A DNA stretch of 64,000 nt from Heligmosomoides polygyrus polygyrus (taxonomy: Eukaryota > Nematoda > Chromadorea > Rhabditida > Heligmosomidae): contig OX377204.1 in NCBI GenBank assembly GCA_947396885.1, positions 38,277,975 through 38,341,974 of the forward strand. The letters run 5' to 3'. Below, one piece after another: positions 10,885-21,769 of the stretch (position 1 is its first letter; each line of letters begins with the position of its first letter). A model generated the notes under the pieces. It was not told the origin of the DNA. It saw nothing but the letters and a program-made list of their open reading frames with translations, and ran no database searches. Both the position numbers and the translations under genes were made by a program.

Positions 10885-11170
10885 GGGTAAATGATAAAGA
10901 ACGCCGTTAATGAATTTATTCTGGAATATGCCACGCATTCTACTTCTGCCGTTGGAGCAATTTGGATGCGTATTTAGTCCCTACAGTGAATTACGGTGGG
11001 TAGGACAAGTCAGTGTTTTGTCCTTTCCAGAAAAGCCTGCTACCCAATCCATTGCCCCTGGAGGGATGGAAGGCTTGATTCTACTCGGCGGATAATCTGA
11101 ACCAGGTACCCGGGGTTGGATGCACACGACAACCGCCGCCTCCTCTGACTGTGATACCACAAGTTCCATC
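10885..11170 (+). repeat. Dispersed repeat R1, copy 1
   Basis: It begins near AAGAACGCCGTTAATGAAT and continues through GCATTCTACTTCTGC, ATGCGTATTTAGTCC and GGACAAGTCAGTG to a pyrimidine-rich end with CCGCCTCCTCTGAC. The same order of blocks is found at 20,045, 29,855, 47,755 and, inverted, at 35,375. No coding capacity. Confidence 0.7.
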
Positions 11171-12542
11171 CGAATTCGTTTCCATGTCTACAGAGCGCTG
11201 GACGAGCGGCGCGTCTTGGATCGACTTATAACGCATAGCAATAATAGGCGCGCTAGCGCTCTCCTGGCGGAAATTTACTGTTAGCAATTGAGTACTGGTC
11301 TCTCAAAGCAGCTCGCTGATCCAATGCCTTGACAAGGCATATGGCCACGTTTCAAAGCGTCCTCCCTCACCTTGAACGGAGTCCTTTACACGGGATGCCA
11401 TACGGCTGGCTATCTCCATGACTGAGATGCACTCCAGATTCGCTTTCTATTAGATACTTGAAAGCCCGCTCTTGTATGCATCACATCAGTGACATTCTTT
11501 GGAGAAAGTCACCTTGATACTTCCCATATGTAGCGGTCGTTTGAACTGTGATTTTCAGATATGTGGTGAAGTTCTGATTATCTTTCAAAAACTGGTCACT
11601 GTATGAAATTGCGGCAAGAACTTATAATACTTACCACCTGCATATGGGGAAATAGTTTGCACCTCAAAGACGTTTTAGGCAAGGTCTTTATTTGTAGGGA
11701 TGTAACACAGCGATTGGACAAATTCGCAGAATTCAAAAACTGTATAGTAAAAAACTCACGAATGCTGTGATGAAGGCCACAACAATTAAACTCAGTCGCA
11801 TTGTTGGAGAGCGTTTTGCCTCTCGTTCGATGCTCTTTATATACACCTCATTATGACCGCAAATCCGGTTCCAGATGACGAGTGAGGGTTCAGTCGAAGG
11901 CCAATGACCCAGCGCTTCAGCGTGTATTAACTATGCAGTTATTATTCGAACTGCCACTGCAAATAGATACATACACTGAAGAAGCCGTGCAGCAGAACGC
12001 CTCATTTTGAAAGAAAAACTCAGAAAAGCTTCCATTGTCCATGGGGGTACGGGGATGTTCATGCAGTCTAGACGAGGCATATATGCACTCTTAATCCTCC
12101 ACTAATCAGACCCACGTTTGAGTCGCCTGTCAACGACGGCAACCTGTTTTCACACATCGAGTCCAGCGGTCGTTGGTGATGATCTTCATAGGCGGGTATA
12201 CACAGTGGATGTGAATCATCTTTGCACAGATTATGAGCGGTAATCATACGTCGCCTTTCGTAAAAGAGGGAAAATAGAGAACACTGGTAACTAATAACAC
12301 GAGAAAGCTCTGCTTTGAAGTAGGTGAGGAGGATCTTCCATGGTGAGTTACTTCGTGAAGCTCTATCACTTGCTTCGATGGCCGGGTGATAGTAAATGAG
12401 AGTTAAAGCCAGCGTTTCAACGTTTGAATGACAGTGCAGTCTCTACCGTTAAGGGCTTTCTTCCTAGGATACAAACCGTTGATAGCTATGCCGCCTAGCC
12501 GGAGCGTCAAGACCATCAAGAGGGGCACGTACAGTCGGCGCA
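11171..12542. other. Unassigned interval
   Basis: I see no open frame with splice support, no element ends and no tandem repeat here. Confidence 0.3.
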
Positions 12543-12970
12543 TTATATGAGCTTTTTCTCCCTCCGAATGTCGATCGCATAGCTGACTAGTGAGTAAGTT
12601 GTACGTAGATGGAGAAGAGTAACTCTATGGCATGTTTTCTTCGGCGTTTGTCCCTGAGTTTCCACATCTCCAAAGCTTGAAAATTTGCGATAGAATCCTG
12701 AGTTGACGTAAATAGTTTCCCAGAAACCCAAATTTATTATTAATGTAATATTATATGTTGTCCCGTTGATCATCGAGACGCTCGAGCGGGCGCCAGCAGC
12801 GTATCCATTCATCCATGTCACGTGCCAGAGTGGATCCTCCTCCATCGAGGACACGAAGAGCGTCATATGAGTACGAAGTCCGACGTTCTTCATCTTCTTC
12901 TCGACATCTTCGACGCCCTTGAAAACTCCCGAAGCCGCTCGTTTCCTCCTGTTCAGCTCTGGCGCAGGTT
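12543..12970 (-). pseudogene. RTE-B LINE, 3' part of RT, split from 16.8-18.1 kb
   Basis: The minus-strand stretch around 12,770-12,960 has NRRKRAASGVFKGVEDVEKK followed by MKNVGLRTHM. This is a decayed match to the segment that follows the catalytic domain in this RTE group (compare AWGAFKS at 36.55 kb). It continues the element whose N-terminal part lies at 16,820-18,060 on the same strand; the CR1-like LINE sits between them. Frameshifts are frequent. Confidence 0.55.
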
Positions 12971-12999
12971 GTTGGCCATGTTGACTTCGCAACCCAGAT

Positions 13000-13656
13000 A
13001 TACTAACAACTAACTTCATAACTGAAACCTGGCTATCCGATAAAGTACTGGACTCCGAAATTGTGGGTGGTCTACCGTACATGATTTACCGTGTTGATCG
13101 CAAAGGTCGTGCTGGAGGAGGAGTCTGTTGCGTGTATAAGGGAAATCTTAGCATGATACCGTGTGTTTCCCGTAATCCTGGGAAGGCAGATGTGCTTTGC
13201 CTGGACCTCTTCTCTCCTAGCCAAGCTTCGTATATCAGACTGATAAACGTTTGCCGCCCGCCTTGTTCGTCGAAAGCTGATGATGAGGCATTATTAGAGG
13301 TTCTCCGTGAACTCGCCTCAAGCCAGTCTGCCATGATTGTGTTAGGACATTTTAACCTGCAGATCAACTGGGATAATTCTCGCGCCGAAAACTCTAACAG
13401 CTCTACATATCTTAGTTTTTTCAAGGATGTAGGGTTTCAACAGCACGTCCGTGAACCCACACACGGAACCACCACCCTCAACCTTGTCCTTGCCACATCT
13501 CTGACAATTAGCAACGTCCATACCCTCCCGCCATTAGGATGCTCTGATCACAGCATCGTTTTCTTTGAATTTACTGAAAGCTTTGTGAATTTCCAAGCAC
13601 CACCCTTACCTGACTTTCTGCGTGAATTATCCCGCGATGAACAGCTATTTCTCTAA
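13000..13656 (+). pseudogene. CR1-like endonuclease domain
   Basis: Reading begins at ITETWLSDKVLDSEIVGG, the usual start of an apurinic-type endonuclease core in these LINEs. It continues with GRAGGGVCCVYK, VLGHFNLQINWD (the GDFN motif, with D changed to H) and GCSDHSIVFFEF (the SDH motif). The N terminus and any ORF1 are missing. The Asp-to-His change at the GDFN motif, together with later stops, argues against activity. Confidence 0.75.
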
Positions 13657-13971
13657 GATTGACTGGCTTGCTTTGTTTGATAGATACACTTCAATTGACG
13701 ATGTCAATCAGAGATAATGCAGAACACTTTATGATGCCTTTGCAATTTTCGTTCCTTTAAAGGAGCGCGGGTCTCGCACCTTTAAATACCCTCCCCACAT
13801 TTCGAACCTCTTGCGGCAAAAACAGCGCCTGTTTAAAGAGCTAAGTATGCCGTTAGATAGCAAGACTTATAGGGATGTGTGTACTAGACTGAATTACTAT
13901 TTAAGGAAATTTCTCGCCTAGTATGAGCGTCGACTTAGTTACAAAGAACGATTACTAAAAACGATTAATAC

Positions 13972-15744
13972 TTGCGACACAAAATTGCACCTAAGACTTC
14001 ATTACCGACGCTAACAAATGAAAATGGTGTGAGATTTTTCACTGATCAGGATAAAGCTGCAGGTCTTGCCGAGTATTTTGCCAGTGTATTTTCCTGTGGA
14101 GACCAATCCACAAATCTTCAATCTGTCGACTGTCATTTCATCCAACACAGTTGTTGCGACATTTACCTCCACCCGGACAATATCTCCGCCATACTTAAGC
14201 AATTGAAGCCTTCTCTTTCCGAGCCGTATGATGGTATTCCACAAATCATTTATAGGAAATGCTATCTTTCCCTGCGAAGCCTCTTGCGCATCTGTTTAAC
14301 CTGTCCGTGATGTTGGGGGAGGTACCGCAGATGTGGAAAGAGGCTATTGTGACAGCCATTCCTAAAACAACCGGTGCCAACTCTATTCACAGCTTTCGGC
14401 CAATTAGCATTACACCAACTCTAGTGAAGGTGATGGAAAATATAATCTATGATAAACTTTTGGCATGGTTTACTAGATTCCATGCTATCCCTGATGAACA
14501 GCATGGATTTCTTCCAGGTGCTTCCACATTAACAAACTTAGCAGACACGCTTTACGATTTTAGTCGAGCGATTAATTCTGGAAGGCTTGTTGATGTAATG
14601 TACATAGATTTCTCCAAAGCTTTTGACAAAGTCTGTCATCGGTTTCTGATTGCTAAGTTAGAATCATTAGGCATACAAGGTAATCTTCTAAGGTGGGTAA
14701 AGTCTTATTTGTCCAATAGGGGCATCACTGTCAGGGCAGGTTGAACTTCTCCTTGAGATGCCCCTGTAGTAGTGGGGTTCCTCAAGGAGGAGTTTTATCC
14801 TCTCTCTTATTATTGATTTACTCTTCTGACTTAACACGTGAGCTTCAAACAATGACGGCTGTCAAAATACAAACGTACGCTGACGACATAAAGCTCTACT
14901 GTGTCTAGAAACGAGATAAATGCATAGAAGCGCATTCAGCACTTCAAGCCCCCATTGAAAACGTGTACAACTGGGCTTCGAGTTGGGGTATTCCGTTCAA
15001 CCTTAACAACTCCGCTTGATGCACATTGGTAGTTCTGACACACCAAGGTACATTGTCAATGGCACTAGTTTTGAAGGTGTGCAGCTCATTTAAAGATCTT
15101 GGAGTTACCTTCAAGTCTAGTCTTCGATTTTCAGATCACATAGATAACATTGTCAAGAAAGCATATTCTGTCATGTTTTCTATCCTTTGAAGCATAAAAT
15201 GTTCAGATGAGGTCATACTATTGCGGTTCTACAAGTTGGTTCTACAAGTACAAGTTGTACGTAAGACCTCACCTGGAATACTGTCCTCCCGTTTGGAGCC
15301 CACACCTAAGAAAAGAATGTCCAAAAAATTGAAAGGGTACAACAAGTCTTTACCCGTCTGTTGTGGTATCGTCTAACTCCTAATGGTAGTAGACAAGATA
15401 TGCCTAGCTATCCTCAAAGATTGAGCAAATTTGGTTTAAAGACGTTGGAGGAGAGGCGTGCAGTTTTGGACTTAACATTCTGTTTTCGTGTTTTTCGGAG
15501 AGAGTTTAAAATACTTCCAAGTAAGTACTGGACCTTCAAACCATGTAGTGTGAGAAGAGCTGGGTTTAATATCTTCCACTCAAAGATTCACAACAAAAAG
15601 TATAATGTAATTTTTAATAGTGTGTTTATCAGGTGTACAAGATGGTTCCAACTACTTCCGGCGACTCTCTTTGGAGCAACTAGTGGCTGCGCCTTTAAGA
15701 AGCAACTTAATAAGCTCGATCTTAACAGATTACTATTCCACTGA
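13972..15744 (+). pseudogene. CR1-like reverse transcriptase
   Basis: RT motifs are recognisable in several frames. These are FRPISITPTLVKVMENIIYD, then YIDFSKAFDKV (motif A with its Asp intact, about 14,600), SGVPQGG and TYADDIKLYCV (catalytic YADD, about 14,870-14,905). The C-terminal portion ends near 15,744 with FKKQLNKLDLNRLLFH. Frameshifts at about 14,300 and 14,745 and stops after YADD make it non-functional. Confidence 0.8.
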
Positions 15745-16757
15745 TCATGACGTTGCATATCACCCCCAAATTTTTAGTTTCTCCAGTAAAACGTCCTCGC
15801 CATAGATTGCGGAAATGTAGGTCGTAAAAACAATGATTGCTCGAGCCTATTTCTGTAGTTTTTTTTTCTTTTTCGATGCTTTCTGAGTTTTCGTAGGTTC
15901 CGAGTGTTCCATAGAGGAGAACGTTTTAGTCGCTAATGATGTATGCATTATTCTTTTCTTCCTTGTTTTTGTTTCTTCGTTGCGTTAGCGTTTTACATAC
16001 TCACCGCTAAAGTTCTTGAAAGTTTGAAGACTATCATCATTGGAAGATCTGTAAATTTTCCATGGATTCAAGTGTGACCAGACAGTCTCCCTTTTTTTGT
16101 TAAGATAATTTAGGACTGCTATACTCACCATCAGATTAGCCCACTTATTCTCAGAGTGCTTAGTGCTGAAGGCCTGTTAATCTAATATTTTAGTTTTTTA
16201 CGGAGTTGAAACATCCTGTTACTAATTCGATTACGCCTCCTATGGCAGCTATCTATCTGGTGTTGCTGAATCTTCTAGGCTTACGAGCTATTTTGAACTT
16301 ACGTGCTAGGTAATTTGCGTAAGGCGTTCCATAGGGCCACAGGTGTCATGTTCCAATATATACTATGGTCCGCTTGGAATTGTTCACATACTATTGAAAG
16401 CCTACTTTATAGGACTGTCATGCTCTTCGTTGGCCCTCGCCGATGTGTGTGTCGGCGCTGCCCGTCAACCTCTGGTTTATCTAATTTATTTAAACCGGCT
16501 GCCTATGTACCACTTCTAACGGAGGCCTTAAACTCCGCTCAGGTATTTAAAAATCAGGCGCTTATTTTTTTACCTTCCTACCCTTTCTTCCGCACTAAGC
16601 ACCTTCCCTTTTTCTCGTTTTTCTCTTGTTGTCAGTGTTAGCCTACTGATAGGTGGACGACGCTTGTTTCCATGGAAAAGATTAGCTGTGATCGTTCGTC
16701 TGCTTTCTGGTGTTGTTTCTGTTTTTCCGTTATGTGGCGCGTCCTTTGACGTATTCA

Positions 16758-16812
<55 letters not shown>

Positions 16813-16819
16813 ATATACG

Positions 16820-18060
16820 CAGCTGGAGCATTCTGAGAGGATCGGCCCGTTGAGCGAGAATAGGGCATCAGAAACTCGTCAGTTCCTCATCAACATCGTC
16901 TTCGTAGGATTCAGCTGCAGTCCAACGTTCCCACATATGTACACGGTCGACGATAGCCAGCATTCGCTCCGCCTGACTGATTATCGGTGTTATGAGCACG
17001 ATGTCGTCAGCAAAGGAAGATGGTGCAGCTGCGGCAGTCGACTTTCACTCCCATGTCTTCCCATTCTAGTTCGCGCATGACGTTTTCGAGGGTGGCGCTG
17101 AAGAGCTTCGGGGATATGGTATCCCCTTGTCGAACCCCTCTCTTCACGTCAATGACGACGTCGTTGTAGAATGGTGAGATCTTGGTCGTGAATCCACTGT
17201 ACAGCTCTCGAAGGACCAAGAGAGTCTCAAGATGACTCCAGTGAACAGCTTGTAGACTTCGGACAGGTAGATAGACTACGGACAAGCAGATCGGGAGATA
17301 GTTGCCAATCTCGAGCACCTCTTCCTTCTTGCACAGCAAGACGGTCTTGCTGATCTTCCACTGGAATGGGACATTGCACCCCGACAGGTAGCGTAGGGTG
17401 GATAGCGCTGGCGGGAGGTTCATCAGGTGTTCAGCTCTGATCCTTTCGAGACCAGGTGCTGTACGTTCCTTCGCAAACGAGATGGCATGTCGGATATCGG
17501 AAGGGAGAACAGAGGAGAAGACGCATTCATCCTGCGGAGCATGGCAACGGGGCAGGTGGACGTAGCTATCGAAGAGATCGGAGCAAAGTCGTGATTGGCC
17601 TTCTTCACGGTCCTTCTGGAAGAGGTGACGGTTCCGTGAAAACGTCGGAGAGCGGTCATCTTGGTCTTGAAGTTATCGAAGTTCCGGCGGGCATTGCGGA
17701 TGCTCAACGTTGCCTCTGCAGCTGCAGACAAAACTTCCGTCCTTCTCCCTTAAAGATCCTCCTTCACCGATCTGCATAGCTCTGCAAGCTCGGACGTCAG
17801 ATGGTAGTTGCATGACGTCTGTGCTACTCCACACTGACGTATCAGCTCGATGATTTCCGGTAATAGACGTCTCTTGGTGGTCTTCAACCTCTCGACTCTC
17901 TTAGCACTGTCGCGGAAATGGTCACGAAGCGGTCGTATTCCTCGTCGATGTTGCCCACGACGGAATCTTCCTAAGACTGGCTCATAGAGGTGGAATACAT
18001 GACGATTCCTCAAAGGAACCAAGTAGCGCCGTTCTTTAGCCTTTTTGCTTGTTAGAAAGA
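16820..18060 (-). pseudogene. RTE-B LINE, N-terminal to catalytic RT part
   Basis: The minus strand reads, in order, FKTTKRRLLPEIIELIRQ, TALRRFHGTVTSSRRTV, SKTVLLCKKEEVLEIGNYLP, ELYSGFTTKISPFYNDVVID, VKRGVRQGDTISPKLFSATL and MRELEWEDMGVKVD. An FADDIVLIT-type catalytic site follows in another frame at about 16,990-17,030. This is an RTE-group reverse transcriptase distinct from copy 1. It ends beside the (AAAT)n tail of the CR1-like insertion; its continuation is at 12.5-13.0 kb. Confidence 0.8.
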
Positions 18061-18930
18061 CGAAGCGTATTGCCCGAACTAGTTTAATGTGGTGACAAAG
18101 GCGCTCTTGTCCCTGACCATGAGAGGTGATATCCTACTTTCGCTGTTGTGACAGCGTACAGTTGCAAGCAATACCAGTCTACCCTCACTGCGATCTTGAG
18201 GCCGTTCTTGAGAGGCGTTCATGTTCATCCCGAAGATTAGCAGGAGTGCAGCCCGAGTGCGTGGCCTGAGTCCTTCATGATGAATCGAGAGGAAGCGAGC
18301 AATAGTCCCCCCTTCACTGTACCCCCCCCCCCCTTCACAGGTGAGGTTTTGGACGACTGAGTGATGGAGCGCGATCCCCTAGACTTCGATGACAGTCGTA
18401 CACGGACCATTTTGTCGGAGATCAGGGAACTCGAACAAGCGAGCCAGTGCTTCTATGCAAAGAAGTCGCAGGGAAGACGTTTTGAAGCATGAAGAATCAT
18501 TGTAGTATTTTTGGTAGAACGTCTCGTTGAAGGCAGCGAATGGGAGCGCTCAGCAGCGCTTCAGTCAGTGGCAATACGACATTGAACTAATTTGGCGTGA
18601 TACAAAAATAAAGTAAACTTTTACTTCCAATTACTCCGGCTGATATGCTAACGGAAGCACCTTATACGGTTTTACGTTACGCTTCGTTCAAAATATAACA
18701 CATCGATAGTCTTTTAAATCTACAGCATCAGCAGAAGTTGGGTGGAAGTTCCCACTAGGCATCAGTTGGTGCTCCAATTTTTGGCGACAGTACAGACGAC
18801 ACGTAGAAAATACGAGATCTTTGTGTTTCTCTTCCTCACACACACAACAAGAACACTCGGCAACCACATCCAGAGAGTAGCGAGCATGGACTGCATCAGA
18901 AGTACCTCCAGTCCTCAGAAGACTCCATGA
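18061..18930. other. Unassigned interval
   Basis: It contains a C-tract near 18,325-18,336 and no supported gene. It lies just 3' of the gene ending at 18,931 and may hold its 3' untranslated region. Confidence 0.3.
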
Positions 18931-19838
18931 TTAGCAGACCGTGCTGCAATGTGAGCAGCACAGCTTCGCGTTCCAGAAAACCGTGCAGTACCTAGACCGT
19001 GATCCTTTCAGTTCAACTGAGCAACAAAACGCTAAAAACCTACCTTCGTAGATGAGTCTTCTTAGGTGAGATAGCTTCAACGCAGCGTTCTGCTAAGGAG
19101 GATGCCGACTCCCCAGGAATTACCTTGGCCACTTGAACCGCTTCTCTGGAAACAGTGACTTCAAACGACGCAGTTCAATCAATTGCGAAACACCCAAGGA
19201 AGCGATTGCAGGTCAGCGCATTTCCACGCTGAGGCTTTAGATGCAGCCCAGTCGTTCTCGGAATCATTTTTTAGGTGCTCTGCTTCTGCTTTGTTCAGGA
19301 CGTGCTAGGAGGAAAGCTGCTGACTGACCCTGTTTCACGTTGAGGCACCACTCCGTCCTCGTTCGGGTAGTTGTTCTGTTGCAGGAATTCCAAGACATCC
19401 GAGTACAGCGTGGTCATCCTGGAATCTACAGAGTCAGTGGTGCGCTTTTGAATTCAGCTGCAGGGCAGACCTGTAGTTGAATTCAACGCTGTGGCAGGCG
19501 GCGATCCTGGCGCTGTTGTGAAGGCACTGCATGGCCCAGCCGCTCTTGCAATCCTCGATGTTGCAGTAGAGGTACGAAAGCGATCCGCAGGAAGCCGTCC
19601 GAGTTTCGCAGCACTTGCACTGAAAGCGGAGTGAAAATGGATGCTGGTCGGCGTCCTTAAATCCAGCGGAATACGCCACACATCTCGTAAAGAGGCCGAG
19701 CCACTCTGGATGGTGGATTTCCCCACTAATCAAGCTAGGAACCATCTCATTGACTTCGTTGAGATGAAAAAGCCTTAACTGCTCGAGGTGCGAAGCGAAA
19801 ATAAAGTCTATAATACGATGGGTGCACGTGGGATCCAT
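18931..19838 (-). CDS. Cysteine-rich multi-exon protein (host-type gene)
   Basis: Five minus-strand exon segments can be read. Exon 1 (from about 19838 to 19471) contains FQCKCCETRTASCGSLSYLY, then CNIEDC and MQCLHNSARIAACHSVEFNY. A 52-nt intron ends ATTCCAG. Exon 2 (19418-19349) encodes MTTLYSDVLEFLQQNNYPNE. A 44-nt intron follows. Exon 3 (from 19304) encodes HVLNKAEAEHLKNDSENDWA. Exon 4 (about 19180-19044) encodes SREAVQVAKVIPGESASSLA and ends CGAAG/GTAGGT. A 52-nt intron leads to exon 5 (18991-18931), which encodes a Cys-rich C terminus CCSHCSTVC and a stop. Phases agree at introns 1, 2 and 4; the exon 3 to 4 link is unresolved. The first CATG start at 19838 is only the first Met of the frame. 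Paired cysteines suggest an extracellular or secreted product, but the family is not recognised. Confidence 0.4.
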
Positions 19839-20044
19839 AGGTCACTAAGAGGCACTAGGTTTACCTGATTATCTACCTGCTATCATACGCTCTTGACGGT
19901 GAGTCAATGCGATCGCCTTAAAAAACACGCCTTCAGATTGTGTGCCTTCAGATTTTCCCGAATACTTTTAAGCAAGTGACGAGGGAACAAGTATGGCGTT
20001 ACTCATTCCCTTTTTGAGAAGCACCATGTATTCTTCTCTAACGC

Positions 20045-20280
20045 GACGTTGTGGAGGCGATTAGAACGAGTATTTGGCCAATGATTTGCGTTGACCAGCC
20101 AATGAGCGAGCCTGTGGTTTATTCCTCTCAGACAAGGATGGTACCACCCACCGACCCCGGAGGAATCGAAAGCTTGATTGGCCTGCGTGAGAAATCCGAA
20201 CTATGTAAGAGCCTGGTATTGGGCGCACGCGACAGTCGGCCTCTCCTCCTCCTCCGACTGCACTTCCGTCTCTAAGCATG
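20045..20280 (+). repeat. Dispersed repeat R1, copy 2
   Basis: Blocks GAGTATTTGGCCAATG, GACAAGGATGGTACC and CTCCTCCTCCTCCGACTGC appear in R1 order. It lies directly upstream of the hAT-like element that begins at 20,350. Confidence 0.65.
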
Positions 20281-20349
20281 TGGACCAGCTGTTATGCTGA
20301 GTGACGTCATAATGTGGCCGGCCTACACTAAGTGTTTAGGGGTGCATGG

Positions 20350-21761
20350 CAGGGATGAGCGGACAATGAAATTTTGAAAACCGGATAACGGATAACGGAT
20401 AAATTTGCCCGAAAATGGCCGGATAACGGAAAAACGGATAATGAACAAACAACAAAAATTAAAGCTCGTTTTTAATTGCACTAATTTTAACAACAGATCA
20501 GGGCTTAAAGCACTGTTAATTTATAAGCTATCTCTAGCCATTTTAGTAGTGTTTTTTTAAACGATTTGCAGTCGCCGCATTAATGACGCTCTATGGGGTT
20601 TTCTGCCCACCCGTAGGAAGACAAACGCACGGAAACATACCCGCCTTTCACCTGTTTCCATGAAGACGGTTGGATTGTCTTATTTATCAACATTTCTCTG
20701 CGCTTAACTTTTTTCAATTAGAGCAGTTGAAAAATAAAGTCCTTGGAAGAGCAATTCTTCCGATGTCTCTGGAAAGAAGAAGACAGGAGACATCCAGCCA
20801 AACAAACGTTACATAGCGTTTGTCCTACAGATGCTATGAATCGTTATTGTTGTTGTTGCTCAATAGCATCCCAAGATCCTAGGTACTTCAACGTGGAATT
20901 ATCCGGGATGATAAAATACTTTTGGATAGTAACTGCAAGCAATTGTGTACGACAAACACACACTCAAAAAGTTATGACATCCAGACCTTCTGGATCTGAG
21001 GAAGAATATCTGATCCATCTCTTCTGGAGCAGAGGAAGAATATCCAACCCAGCCCCAAAACGGAGGTGTTCCCCATGTTGCAGACAACTTTCACAAAAAA
21101 AGCTCACAAATTAAAACAAATCTACAAGTTTGTTCAGTAGTTCAGTGCTCCCCTAAAATTTTTAATGAAGAAGCTGTTTACTCTATGTATTTGGATTAAT
21201 CCTATTTCTTTTGCTAGTATTCATTGCTGTACAGTATTTTTTGATAATTCACGACAGCATATGGCTAAAAAGGTACCATTACCGCCTGCAATCAAATCGA
21301 ACATACTGTAATCGTGCAACCACAAATGATAGGATGGAAAGATCGGCGGTAAAAAATTCTTCCTAGGATGCGGCTCTCCACTTTTGACGATTGCTAGGAG
21401 CAGCTTATATGCCTTCTTGGTCTGCACATGACTTGAGATGAATGAACAATGCTGTGCTAAGTAGGCCTCATATATGTATGGTGCAGGCTTAGCGGGCCTT
21501 ATGTAAGGCTGGAAGTTAGATATCTGTAAAACTATGTAGCCAGATTCCAAGTGAGGAAACTTCAACTAACCCTTCTAGATTTGAATACTTCTGTTGTTTC
21601 TGACGACCACTCTTATGATCGTGAAGGATCCTGTACATAGACCCCCATCATCACGTCCAAAGCAAAGATTCAGCTAATTTGTTGTTCGTTATCCGGCACA
21701 AAATCGCCGGATAACGAACAACAAAACGGATAACGGATAACGGTTAATCCGCTCATCACTG
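20350..21761. mobile_element. Non-autonomous hAT-like element, copy 1, TSD GTGCATGG
   Basis: The element starts CAGGGATGAGCGGAC and ends GTTAATCCGCTCATCACTG, and is flanked by a perfect 8-bp duplication GTGCATGG (20,342-20,349 and 21,762-21,769). Just inside both ends are multiple copies of GGATAACGGATAAC. The 8-bp duplication and CAGGG-type terminus fit the hAT superfamily. The 1.4-kb interior has no recognisable transposase. It shares ends and subterminal repeats, but not its interior, with 46,425-48,164. Confidence 0.85.
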
Positions 21762-21769
21762 GTGCATGG

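Larger units (their letters stand above)
12990..16815 (+). mobile_element. CR1-like LINE, copy 1 (5'-truncated)
   Basis: An apurinic-type endonuclease and a reverse transcriptase occur in order on the plus strand, followed by a long 3' untranslated region and an (AAAT)n tail at about 16,759-16,815. The same order and tail type are seen at 28.1-28.9 and 38.4-42.9 kb. It lies antisense inside an RTE copy. Similar nematode elements fall in the CR1 clade; that placement is from motifs only. Confidence 0.8.

Noticed and set aside
12770..12960. Exon-like minus-strand frame KRAASGVFKGVEDVEKKMKN
   Set aside because: It aligns with the RTE-B segment at 36.5 kb and completes the RTE split by CR1-like copy 1.
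20743..21114. 123-codon frame inside the hAT-like element
   Set aside because: It has no transposase motifs and is not shared with the sister element at 46,425; likely chance.
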